From the NCBI GenBank assembly GCA_030426955.1, contig JAUHXS010000001.1:499339-563338 (forward strand): a DNA stretch of 64,000 bases, written 5' to 3'. This document shows, in pieces, positions 35,556 to 43,823 of this stretch; the stretch's first letter is position 1; each line of letters begins with the position of its first letter. Both the position numbers and the translations under genes were made by a program. Origin of the DNA: Bacteroidia bacterium. Its GTDB lineage: Bacteria > Bacteroidota > Bacteroidia > Chitinophagales > JAUHXS01. A model generated the notes under the pieces. The model was given only the letters and a program-made list of their open reading frames with translations. It made no database searches and was not told the DNA's origin.

Positions 35556-38072
35556 TTATTTCTCTTGCGTTTCTACATCAACTAATATTAACTCTACTCT
35601 TCTATTCAATCTTCTTCCTTCTTCTGTTTTATTGTTTGCAATAGGATTTAACTCTCCTACCGCCTCTATTAAAAGCCTATTGCTACCCATCCCCTTTTTT
35701 TCTACAAGGTATTTTGCGATTTCCTGTACTCTACTTTTTGCCAATTGCTGATTAAACAACTCATCTCCCTGCGCATCAGTATATCCATAAAGCTCTATAC
35801 CCAGTGTTGCTTTCTTAGACGCTAGTTGTGCAATATTATCAATAATACTATATTCCTCTTCTTTTATCTTAAAACTATTCACATCAAAAGTCAAATTAAC
35901 TTTCACTACTTGCTTTCGCTCATTTTTTGGTATCTTATAATTAATTTCCTTAGTCCCATCTTTCTTTTCTTTTCTTTTAATCAAAGAAGTATCCTGTGCG
36001 CTAAAAGAAGGTAATACTAACATTGTATCTCCATCTATTACTACCTTTTCCATTTCTGTGCTGTTATAAAAATATGATTTTCCTACAGAAACGGCAGGGA
36101 CCGTCTTTTCTTTTATTCCGATCGAATCAGACCTATTAATCACATCTAAAACCAACTCAAGAAGCTGATCATCCTCCACTCCAAATGGAGGAATCTCTTT
36201 GATTCGTTTATCTAAGCTATCTCTCAATAAAACACTATCCGTTGTCATAATTAACTCCTTAATTATGTTGAGCAGTGCTTCGTAGTTTTTATCGCTTTGG
36301 GTTTCATCCATCTTATCTTTATGCAAACCTATAATATCTGATGTTATTTCATCCTGAGGTTTTCTAATATCATAAAAAACATTTTTAACAGTAATTTCTT
36401 GTCCTAGTTTTTCTCCAAATCCATTTATAGGCTGTAGAATAATTTCTTGGTACAACTCAAAAAAATAAGATTGATTGGGCACGTAAATATTTACCATACT
36501 AGGCTTATAACCTTCTGCATCTATTATCATATCGTAATTTCTTCCTGGAGGAAATATCATTAAATATTTCCCTGTTTTAGGATTGGGATTGTATATATAT
36601 TTTACCTTTTCACCAATTAGCCTATCCACAACACTAATCTTTGCAGGAACAGGTTTTAAGTTATCTCCGCCCAAAATGACGCCTTTTACCATCGTAATCC
36701 TTACATTACTTAAAGGCATTTTAACCTTATAAATATCTTGGTCTCCATACCCATTTGGTCGAATTGATGCATAATAACCGTTTTGCCCGTCGGCAGATAA
36801 CACAAAGTTCATATCATCATTTACCGTATTGATTGGATGTCCTAAGTTGACAGGAGTTGTCCATTCACCATCTTCGAATTTAGACATGAAAATATCATAT
36901 CCCCCCATACTATTATGTGCGGTAGAGCTAAAATAGAGAATTTTACCACTTGGGTGAATGAATGGCGCACTCTCATTAGAACTACTATTGATCACTTTTC
37001 CCAAATTGATAGGCTTACTCCATATATCGTTGGCTATTAGCTTTACTTTGTAAATATCCATACCACCCCGTCCCTCTGGCCTGTTACTAGAAAAGTAAAT
37101 TTCTGTACCATCAGCGGTAATGCTTGCTCGCTCTTCTACATATTTTGAATTGATATTTCTGCCAGCAGGAACTGGAGTAGTCCATAAATCGCCATCATGT
37201 CGACTAGAATATATGCTACCTGGGTCTTCTAGGTTTTTTCTGTATATAAAGAGTTCTTGACCATCAGGAGATAAGCCTACACTAGCATCATGACCAATAG
37301 TATTTATATTATCGCCAATGCTTTCTGGTTTAGACCATGAACTATCTGGGGTTTTATGACTTATAAAAATATCCTCATTGTAATGCCCTTTGGTTTTATC
37401 TGCTTTATACTTTTCGTTCAGCAATCCACCCTTATTGCCTGGCCTTTCAGAAGTAAATACGATGAGACTTTCATCAGTCGTAATTAAAGGATCATAGTCT
37501 GGGTAAGGGCTATTAACATTAGGCCCTAGGTTTTCTATGGTAACATCTACTGGATTATTAACTAATTCTTTTGCAAATTTTGATGCCTTTATCTTTGACA
37601 AAATAATATCATCATCTATTTTATGCCCTTTTTCTCCTAAAAACTTTGTAAACGCTTTTATCGCTGCATCAAACTGATAATTTAAATGATAAGCTTCCCC
37701 TAAATAAAAATAAAACTCATCAGGCAAATTTTTATGAGGCATCATGGCTTGAGCCCTTTGAAGGTAGGAAAGACTGCTTGCCTTATCGGCCCTAAACTTG
37801 AGGATACAAACCCCTAAGTGATAAGAGACATGACCATCTTTATTGTCGTTGTCATAAAGCGTTTGATACTTCTTCAATGCCATTTCATATTCTTCAGCAT
37901 TAAAGTGCTTGTCAGCCTTTTTCAGTAATGATTTTTCTTCATTAGCATAAGATACAGAAATCCCAGTCACAAAGTAACAAAAGAGCAAAAGCACAAGATA
38001 ACCTACTCCCCTCTTGCATTTTGAGTTAAAGCAACTAAACAATGAGCCTAATACATTATAGCTTCTCAGCAA
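35556..38072 (-). CDS. TPR-PD40-CRD-OmpA protein (PorE-like architecture), non-ATG start
   Basis: An 838-residue exported protein that should bind peptidoglycan. After a signal peptide (GVGYLVLLLFCYFVTGISVSYA) come TPR helices (about 50-165), a PD40 propeller (about 190-440; DPLITTDESLIVFTSERPG, ASITADGTEIYFSSNRPEG, APFIHPSGKILYFSS, YASIRPNGYGDQDIYKV), a carboxypeptidase-regulatory-like domain (about 455-545) and a C-terminal OmpA domain (GYTDAQGDELFNQQLAKSRVQEI, EGRRLNRRVEL). This order is that of PorE, a T9SS accessory protein, and the OmpA part could act like YfiB toward YfiR. No ATG exists before residue 64, so TTG at 38072 (or 38042) is used. First gene of the yfiR-SpoIIE operon. Confidence 0.85.
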   Translation of the reverse strand: MLRSYNVLGSLFSCFNSKCKRGVGYLVLLLFCYFVTGISVSYANEEKSLLKKADKHFNAEEYEMALKKYQTLYDNDNKDGHVSYHLGVCILKFRADKASSLSYLQRAQAMMPHKNLPDEFYFYLGEAYHLNYQFDAAIKAFTKFLGEKGHKIDDDIILSKIKASKFAKELVNNPVDVTIENLGPNVNSPYPDYDPLITTDESLIVFTSERPGNKGGLLNEKYKADKTKGHYNEDIFISHKTPDSSWSKPESIGDNINTIGHDASVGLSPDGQELFIYRKNLEDPGSIYSSRHDGDLWTTPVPAGRNINSKYVEERASITADGTEIYFSSNRPEGRGGMDIYKVKLIANDIWSKPINLGKVINSSSNESAPFIHPSGKILYFSSTAHNSMGGYDIFMSKFEDGEWTTPVNLGHPINTVNDDMNFVLSADGQNGYYASIRPNGYGDQDIYKVKMPLSNVRITMVKGVILGGDNLKPVPAKISVVDRLIGEKVKYIYNPNPKTGKYLMIFPPGRNYDMIIDAEGYKPSMVNIYVPNQSYFFELYQEIILQPINGFGEKLGQEITVKNVFYDIRKPQDEITSDIIGLHKDKMDETQSDKNYEALLNIIKELIMTTDSVLLRDSLDKRIKEIPPFGVEDDQLLELVLDVINRSDSIGIKEKTVPAVSVGKSYFYNSTEMEKVVIDGDTMLVLPSFSAQDTSLIKRKEKKDGTKEINYKIPKNERKQVVKVNLTFDVNSFKIKEEEYSIIDNIAQLASKKATLGIELYGYTDAQGDELFNQQLAKSRVQEIAKYLVEKKGMGSNRLLIEAVGELNPIANNKTEEGRRLNRRVELILVDVETQEK

Positions 38073-38149
38073 GGTTACTTTTTAAAGGTCAAAATCATAT
38101 CCACCAATTTTTGATTGATATATATTTTACGTAGCAATTGTAAAAAGGT

Positions 38150-39646
38150 TTAATTTTTTAGATACTTTTTTCTCTTAAGTTTCCAAGAGCTAATAGTATC
38201 AGCATTTTCAACTTTTTCCCTATCTACTCTCCTGCTTCCTAAGTATTGAGCTAAAAATACAGAAGCAATGTACGCTTCATCACTAACTGTCAACTGGTTA
38301 TCCAATTTTCCCGAGTAATGTTCTTTTATAAAATTGGTATCAAAGTTACCACTAATGAATGCGGTGTGCGACATCACATAATCTCCAAAACCTAACGTTG
38401 TCTTTACACCGACCACCTGATAATCTTCAATGGCAGATTTCATCTTTGCAATTGCTTCTTCTCTACTTCCTGCATGAACAATAAGTTTTGCAATCATTGG
38501 GTCATAATAGACTGGAATGGTCATTCCCTCTTTAAAAGCTGTATCTACTCTGACTCCTGGACCTACAGGCAACTCATATTTCTCTAGCTTTCCAATGTCA
38601 GGCAAAAAGTTATTTTCGGGATCTTCAGCATAAACCCTAAGCTGGAGCGCATGGCCATAAATACCAACATCAGATTGAGTAAATGATAACCTTTCTCCCA
38701 TCGCCACTTTCACTTGCTCTTTGACAAGATCTAGTCCAGTAATCAATTCCGTTACTGGATGTTCTACCTGAAGCCTTGTATTCATCTCCAGAAAATAGTA
38801 ATTGTGCTGATCATCAATCAAAAATTCAACCGTTCCAGCTCCTATGTAATCACAAGCTTTGGCAACGTCAATTGCGCTCTGCCCCATAGCTGACCTCAAC
38901 TCTTCTGTTAAAACTGCCGAAGGTGCTTCTTCAATGACTTTTTGATGTCGACGCTGTATCGAACACTCTCGTTCGTTCAAGTAAACTATATTGCCATGTT
39001 TATCCGCTAATACTTGAATCTCGATGTGTCTTGGGCACGATACAAACTTCTCGATAAAAACTGCTCCATTCCCAAATGCAGAAATAGCCTCACTCACGGC
39101 TCTCTCCATCTGCTCTTCAAAGTCTTTTGCAGCCTCTACGATTCTCATGCCTTTTCCACCACCACCTGCAGCGGCCTTAATAAGTATTGGATATCCTATT
39201 TCACTAGCTATTTCTTTTGCCTTCTTTACATCGGTAATAGCTTCATCTACGCCAGGCACCATTGGGATTTCATATTCCTTAACAGCCTGCTTTGCAGCTA
39301 GTTTATCCCCCATTACCTCTATGGCCTCTGGAGAGGGACCAATAAAGTTCAATCCAGCATCTGTAACTTTCTTTGCAAATTCTGCATTTTCAGATAAAAA
39401 TCCGTATCCAGGATGAATGCCATCTACATCAAGCGACTTCGCAACCTCGATAATTTTATCACCTAATAAATAAGAATCTTTGGATGGCGGAGGACCGATA
39501 CATACTGCTTCATCAGCAAACTGCGTGTGCAATGATTGTCGATCAGCTTCTGAATAGATAGCCACCGTTTGGATACCCATTTCCTTAATAGACTGCATCA
39601 CCCTCAATGCGATCTCCCCCCTGTTGGCTACTAAAATCTTCTTCAT
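38150..39646 (-). CDS. accC: Biotin carboxylase subunit of acyl-CoA carboxylase
   Basis: Carboxylates the biotin prosthetic group with ATP and bicarbonate, feeding acetyl- or propionyl-CoA carboxylase. Motifs: KILVANRGEIALRVMQS, GYGFLSENAEFA, glycine-rich ATP loop KAAAGGGGKGMR, ERECSIQRRHQKVIEEAPS, FLEMNTRLQVEHPVTE and the C-terminal RVYAEDPENNFLPDIG. The length of 498 residues has no fused biotinyl domain, so a separate BCCP and a carboxyltransferase are needed; none is adjacent. The ATG at 39646 is preferred over the TTG one codon upstream. It is divergent from the ccm genes. Confidence 0.93.
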   Translation of the reverse strand: MKKILVANRGEIALRVMQSIKEMGIQTVAIYSEADRQSLHTQFADEAVCIGPPPSKDSYLLGDKIIEVAKSLDVDGIHPGYGFLSENAEFAKKVTDAGLNFIGPSPEAIEVMGDKLAAKQAVKEYEIPMVPGVDEAITDVKKAKEIASEIGYPILIKAAAGGGGKGMRIVEAAKDFEEQMERAVSEAISAFGNGAVFIEKFVSCPRHIEIQVLADKHGNIVYLNERECSIQRRHQKVIEEAPSAVLTEELRSAMGQSAIDVAKACDYIGAGTVEFLIDDQHNYYFLEMNTRLQVEHPVTELITGLDLVKEQVKVAMGERLSFTQSDVGIYGHALQLRVYAEDPENNFLPDIGKLEKYELPVGPGVRVDTAFKEGMTIPVYYDPMIAKLIVHAGSREEAIAKMKSAIEDYQVVGVKTTLGFGDYVMSHTAFISGNFDTNFIKEHYSGKLDNQLTVSDEAYIASVFLAQYLGSRRVDREKVENADTISSWKLKRKKYLKN

Positions 39647-39732
39647 CAACCGACTTCTAGTTCAAAATTAGTATTTTAGACAAGAAATTTACATTAATAT
39701 AAGCAAAATTTGAACTTCGAGTTAGTTAAATA

Positions 39733-40386
39733 ATGTTAAACCAAATAACATCCTTACTATATAAAGACTTTGTTCTAGAACGGCGACTAAAACACACTAT
39801 TAATGGACTTGTTATTTATACACTTTCGACTAGCTTCATTATTTATTTTGCCTATAATCAACCCGAACCTACTACTTGGATTGCTAACTTTTGGATCATT
39901 CTCCTGTTTGTTTCTATTAATGCAATTGCCAAAGGTTTTTCTCAAGAAAAAATCAATAGGCTAGCCTATTACTACACGATAGCTTCTCCTATTGCTGTAC
40001 TTATCTCAAAAGTTATTTACAATACTTTACTACTCCTATTATTAAGTATTGTTTTTCTAATTATTTATTCACTAACCTCAGGCTACCCAATATTTAATAA
40101 TGCTTTATTTATGACCATTGTTTTACTGGGATCAATAAGCTTTGCAATTACACTAACGTGCCTATCTCTTATTGCCGCAAAAACATCAAATAGCAACACG
40201 CTGATGGCCGTCTTAAGTTTTCCAGTAATTATTCCCATCATATTATTACTCATTAAACTGTCTAAAGCTTCTTTATTAGACATCTCTATTTTGGATGTAA
40301 GTCCAGATATAGGCATTGTAGCATCTATAGATACCGTAACGCTGGCTGTTTCGTATATTTTATTTCCTTATCTTTGGACTGATTAA
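39733..40386 (+). CDS. ccmB: CcmB, haem exporter membrane subunit
   Basis: A 217-residue polytopic membrane protein with about six helices. The start LLYKDFVLERRLKHTINGLVIYTLSTSFIIYFAY and NFWIILLFVSINAIAKGFSQE, together with the central ALFMTIVLLGSISFAITLTCLSLIAAKTSNSNTLMAVLSFPVIIPIILLLIKL, mark CcmB of system I cytochrome c maturation. CcmB is known to act with the CcmA ATPase and CcmC to load haem onto CcmE. ccmC follows 9 bp downstream and ccmD overlaps that, forming ccmBCD; no ccmA or ccmE is in the window. Confidence 0.88.
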   Translation: MLNQITSLLYKDFVLERRLKHTINGLVIYTLSTSFIIYFAYNQPEPTTWIANFWIILLFVSINAIAKGFSQEKINRLAYYYTIASPIAVLISKVIYNTLLLLLLSIVFLIIYSLTSGYPIFNNALFMTIVLLGSISFAITLTCLSLIAAKTSNSNTLMAVLSFPVIIPIILLLIKLSKASLLDISILDVSPDIGIVASIDTVTLAVSYILFPYLWTD

Positions 40387-40395
40387 GAAAACTTA

Positions 40396-41076
40396 ATGGG
40401 CGAAAAGTTTGCAAGGCAATGGTGGTGGAAAGTATTAAGCATTTTATGCGTTGCATATGCTATAACTGGAGGTTTTTTAATCGAAGTGCCACAACGGTTT
40501 ATTCTAAATGAAAGCATAAGGAACTTATACTTCCACGTTCCCATGTGGTTTACTATGATTGTATTACTAGCCACATCTGCTGTAAATGCTATTCAATTTT
40601 TAGCCAGTAATAATATCAAATACGACATCATATCTATTGAAGCTGCTAATACAGGGACTTTGTTTGGCATAATGGGTATTTCAACTGGAATGTTATGGGG
40701 GAAATTTACCTGGGGAGCATGGTGGGTAAATGATCCCAAATTAAATGGCGTAGCAATAGCTTTATTGATATATATGGCATATTTTGTATTACGCTCTGCT
40801 CTAGATGATCAAGATAAAAAGGCAAAGATTTCTTCTGTTTACAATATCTTTTCATTTGCCATTTTAATCCCTTTAATTTATGTACTGCCAAGATTAACAG
40901 ACTCACTCCATCCTGGAAGCGGTGGTAATCCTGCGTTTAACCAATATGATTTGGACAATACAATGCGACTGGTTTTTTACCCTGCATGTATTGGATGGAT
41001 TTTACTTGGTGTATGGATATTTTCTTTAAAGACGAGGATTAGTTTACTTAAACAGAAAAAGATATTTTCAGAATGA
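40396..41076 (+). CDS. ccmC: CcmC, haem-handling protein of cytochrome c biogenesis
   Basis: A 226-residue membrane protein of the CcmC/CcsA family that binds haem on the outer face and passes it to CcmE. The WWD-type loop is WGKFTWGAWWVNDPKLNG. Flanking haem-ligand histidines lie in LYFHVPMWFTM and DSLHPGSGGNP. About six transmembrane helices are visible. The final residues overlap the start of ccmD by 4 bp (ATGA). It is short (226 residues), as expected for CcmC rather than the longer CcsA or CcmF forms. Confidence 0.9.
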   Translation: MGEKFARQWWWKVLSILCVAYAITGGFLIEVPQRFILNESIRNLYFHVPMWFTMIVLLATSAVNAIQFLASNNIKYDIISIEAANTGTLFGIMGISTGMLWGKFTWGAWWVNDPKLNGVAIALLIYMAYFVLRSALDDQDKKAKISSVYNIFSFAILIPLIYVLPRLTDSLHPGSGGNPAFNQYDLDNTMRLVFYPACIGWILLGVWIFSLKTRISLLKQKKIFSE

Positions 41077-41261
41077 CTTATATTACAATTATTCTAAATT
41101 ATATTGCATTGCTTATCATTTCAGAAGCACCTGAAATGGCATTAGAGCTTAGATCCTCTGGAAAAATATATGTTGTTGTAGGTGTACTAGTCATTATATT
41201 TATTGGTATCTTGACTTATCTAATTCATATTGATAAAAAGATTAGTAAACTGGAAAAGTAA
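41073..41261 (+). CDS. ccmD: CcmD-like small membrane protein
   Basis: Sixty-two residues with one strong helix (GKIYVVVGVLVIIFIGILTYLIHI) preceded by a short hydrophobic stretch and followed by a basic tail (DKKISKLEK). It overlaps ccmC by 4 bp. Size, topology and position match the CcmD proteins that help release haem-loaded CcmE. Sequence identity in this family is always low, so the call rests mainly on context. Confidence 0.75.
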   Translation: MTYITIILNYIALLIISEAPEMALELRSSGKIYVVVGVLVIIFIGILTYLIHIDKKISKLEK

Positions 41262-41269
41262 AAGTGAGC

Positions 41270-42682
41270 ATGAAAGAATTATCCTTTTTAGAAAGTGTTG
41301 TAAGCTATTTTGATAGAGCGGCAGCGTGCACAGATCATCCAGATGGTCTATTAAAGGCAATACGAGGAAATAACAGCGTTTACAAAATGAAATTCCCTAT
41401 TAAGGTAAAGGGCGAATATCAGGTTATCGAAGCATATAGAGCACAGCATAGCCATCATAAGCTACCTACCAAAGGAGGAATAAGGTTTAGTGAGCACGTA
41501 AACCAAGAAGAAGTAATGGCACTAGCAGCTTTGATGACTTATAAATGTGCTGTTGTAAATGTGCCTTTTGGCGGCGCAAAAGGTGGGGTTAAAATCAATC
41601 CACATGATTTAGATGAAGAAATGGCAGAAAAAATAACTCGTCGATACACACATGAGTTGGTAAAGAAAAACTTTATTGGTCCAGCATCGGACGTTCCTGC
41701 TCCAGATATGGGAACGGGTGAAAGAGAAATGGCATGGATTATGGATACTTACCAAGCGTTGAACAATGACAAAATTGATAGCTATGGTTGTGTAACTGGG
41801 AAACCCGTTAGTCAAGGTGGTATTCGAGGAAGAACAGAAGCAACAGGACTAGGTGTTTACTATGGTATCAGAGAGGCATTGAAGCAAGAAGATGATATGA
41901 AGGCAATTGGTTTAACAACAGGAATAGAAGGCAAAACAATTGCTATTCAAGGCTTGGGGAATGTTGGCTATCATGCGGCAATGTTTTTTCAAGAAGCAGG
42001 CGCTAAGATTGTTGGCATAGGGGAATTCAATAGTGCTATATACAATAAAAAAGGGTTTGATGTCAAAGCCGTCAAGGCATATTTCACAGAGCATATGACA
42101 TTAGGAGGCTTTCCAGAATCAACCTCCTTGAAGGATAAAAATGATGTTTTAGAATTGGAGTGTGATATCTTAATTCCTGCAGCACTAGAAGGGCAAATTA
42201 ATTTAAAAAATGCCGATAAGATAAAAGCTAAAATAATTGGCGAGGCAGCTAATGGACCTATTACTGCTTCTGCAGAACAAATTTTACTTAAAAAGAACTG
42301 CTACATTTTGCCTGATCTTTATCTTAACGCTGGAGGTGTTACTGTATCTTACTTCGAATGGTTAAAAAACCTTTCAAGAGTGAGATTTGGTAAAATCTTT
42401 AAAAGATATGATGAAATGTCTTACAGCAACCTGGTAAACTCAATGGAAGGCTTGACGGGAAAAACTCTATCTCGTGAAGAAAGACTATTAGTCACTAGGG
42501 GTGCTGAAGAAATCGACTTAGTAAGATCAGGGTTAGAAGAAGTAATGATTCTAGCTTTTAATCAAATAAGAGAGATATGGAAGTCTGATAAAAGAGTTCC
42601 AGACTTAAGAACAGCTGCTTTTAAGAGTTCTATCGACAAAATAGCAGAAGCGTATCAATTTCTAGGCGTATTCCCGGGGTAG
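41270..42682 (+). CDS. gdh: Glutamate dehydrogenase (Glu/Leu/Phe/Val dehydrogenase family)
   Basis: Interconverts glutamate and 2-oxoglutarate plus ammonium using NAD(P). Catalytic and substrate motifs: YRAQHSHHKLPTKGGIRFS, LMTYKCAVVNVPFGGAKGGVKINP with the catalytic Lys, and PAPDMGTGEREMAWIMDTY. Rossmann loop: IAIQGLGNVGYHAAMFF. The sequence closely follows the animal mitochondrial enzyme's motifs (ITRRYTHELVKKNFIGPASDVPAPDM; ACVTGKP-like CVTGKPVSQGGI), placing it in the 50-kDa hexameric group. The ATG at 41270 is chosen; GTG at 41264 is possible. An Lrp-type regulator lies 132 bp downstream and may control it. Confidence 0.93.
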   Translation: MKELSFLESVVSYFDRAAACTDHPDGLLKAIRGNNSVYKMKFPIKVKGEYQVIEAYRAQHSHHKLPTKGGIRFSEHVNQEEVMALAALMTYKCAVVNVPFGGAKGGVKINPHDLDEEMAEKITRRYTHELVKKNFIGPASDVPAPDMGTGEREMAWIMDTYQALNNDKIDSYGCVTGKPVSQGGIRGRTEATGLGVYYGIREALKQEDDMKAIGLTTGIEGKTIAIQGLGNVGYHAAMFFQEAGAKIVGIGEFNSAIYNKKGFDVKAVKAYFTEHMTLGGFPESTSLKDKNDVLELECDILIPAALEGQINLKNADKIKAKIIGEAANGPITASAEQILLKKNCYILPDLYLNAGGVTVSYFEWLKNLSRVRFGKIFKRYDEMSYSNLVNSMEGLTGKTLSREERLLVTRGAEEIDLVRSGLEEVMILAFNQIREIWKSDKRVPDLRTAAFKSSIDKIAEAYQFLGVFPG

Positions 42683-42714
42683 TTAGGGGTTAGGAAATAG
42701 GAGTTAGGAGTTAG
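42682..42714. repeat. Short GTTAGG-type direct repeats
   Basis: GTTAGG, GGTTAGG, TAGGA, GTTAGGA and GTTAG follow each other just past the dehydrogenase stop. GG runs at four points could form a weak two-tetrad quadruplex on the plus strand. Its role is unknown. Confidence 0.45.
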
Positions 42715-42814
42715 ATAACAAGCAGGTGAGAATGTAGGTTTGGGTATTGTTTCTAAAATAATTGCAAGATAGAAAAGCCTTAAGCTTTATACTTGTAGCT
42801 AACTGAATAAAATT

Positions 42815-43273
42815 TTGCCAGACGAAACAGATAAGGAAATTTTAAAAATTCTTCAAGAAGAAGGGAGAATTTCTAATCTCAACTTATCACAAAAAATAGC
42901 ACTTTCAACGGCATCTACGCATGACAGGGTTAAAAGATTAGAACGCACTGGGGTTATTGAAGCGTATCACGCAAAACTCTCTCCAGAGCAACTTGGCATT
43001 CACTTTCAGGCATATATACTAATAAGATTAAATAGCACTAAGCCAGATGCTATTAATCATTTTATTCATAGAGTTCAAAGGATAAATGAGGTCTCTGAGG
43101 CACATAAGGTTAGCGGAAATTACAATTGGATTTTAAAGATCATGTGTAAAAGCAATCAGCACTTTGATGAGATTTTAACTAATAAACTGGGGGCGTTAGA
43201 ACATATTGAGGATATGCTCACTTTACCACTTTTCTCAACTACAAAAGATAAATATAACGTTCCAATTGACTAA
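42815..43273 (+). CDS. Lrp/AsnC-family transcriptional regulator, TTG start
   Basis: A 152-residue feast/famine regulator. Residues 4-48 form the helix-turn-helix (DETDKEILKILQEEGRISNLNLSQKIALSTASTHDRVKRLERTGVI) and the rest the RAM ligand/assembly domain (YILIRLNS, VSEAHKVSGNYNWILKIMC, LTLPLFSTTKDKYNV). The family's start motif, xDETDxxIL, follows a TTG and there is no ATG in this part, so TTG at 42815 must be used. Its position just after glutamate dehydrogenase suggests amino-acid- or nitrogen-responsive control of that gene. The next gene starts 2 bp after the stop. Confidence 0.88.
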   Translation: MPDETDKEILKILQEEGRISNLNLSQKIALSTASTHDRVKRLERTGVIEAYHAKLSPEQLGIHFQAYILIRLNSTKPDAINHFIHRVQRINEVSEAHKVSGNYNWILKIMCKSNQHFDEILTNKLGALEHIEDMLTLPLFSTTKDKYNVPID

Positions 43274-43275
43274 CC

Positions 43276-43773
43276 ATGACTTCAATTGGCCTACTTTCTG
43301 ATACCCATAGTTTTTTAGACGATCAAATTTTTAAGTACTTCGAAAATTGTGACGAAATATGGCATGCGGGAGATATCGGAAATCCTCAGATTGTTAGTAA
43401 ACTAGAATCTTTCAAGCCTCTTAGAGCCGTCTATGGCAACATAGACGGCTCTCCTATCAGAAAGGCGTTCCCCCTAAACAATCGTTTTAAACTGGAAGGG
43501 CTAGACATATGGATCACTCATATTGGAGGTTATCCAGGAAAATACAGTCCGCTAATACGTGATCAAATAAAACAAAAACCTCCTGATCTTTTTATTTGTG
43601 GGCATTCCCATATTTTAAAAGTAATGCGTGATAAAAGCTTAAGCAATTTGCTACACCTCAATCCAGGTGCTTGTGGCAAAGAAGGTTTTCATAAGATCAG
43701 AACAATATTGAGATTTAAACTAAATGAAGGTCAAGTCTCAGATTTAGAAGCTATTGAACTAGGTAAGCGTTGA
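43276..43773 (+). CDS. YfcE/MJ0936-family metallophosphodiesterase
   Basis: A 165-residue calcineurin-like phosphodiesterase. Metal-binding motifs in order: GLLSDTHSF (DxH), WHAGDIGN (GDxxx), VYGNIDGS (GNxD), WITHIGGYP (H) and CGHSHILK (GHxH). Family members hydrolyse phosphodiester bonds with Mn or Ni; the natural substrate is uncertain. It lies in a compact run: 2 bp after the Lrp gene and 50 bp before the glycosyltransferase. Confidence 0.92.
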   Translation: MTSIGLLSDTHSFLDDQIFKYFENCDEIWHAGDIGNPQIVSKLESFKPLRAVYGNIDGSPIRKAFPLNNRFKLEGLDIWITHIGGYPGKYSPLIRDQIKQKPPDLFICGHSHILKVMRDKSLSNLLHLNPGACGKEGFHKIRTILRFKLNEGQVSDLEAIELGKR

Positions 43774-43823
43774 CACTGTTATAATTAGCAGAATCACTTT
43801 TTTATCCTTAATTTTACCAAATC

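Noticed and set aside
35556-38072. Naming this gene porE outright
   Set aside because: The domain order fits, but there is no lipobox and the operon contains YfiR and a phosphatase rather than T9SS core genes, so only similarity is claimed.
42682-42714. Telomere-like sequence
   Set aside because: The GTTAGG words are few and imperfect and lie inside a circular-type bacterial gene context; listed only as a short repeat.
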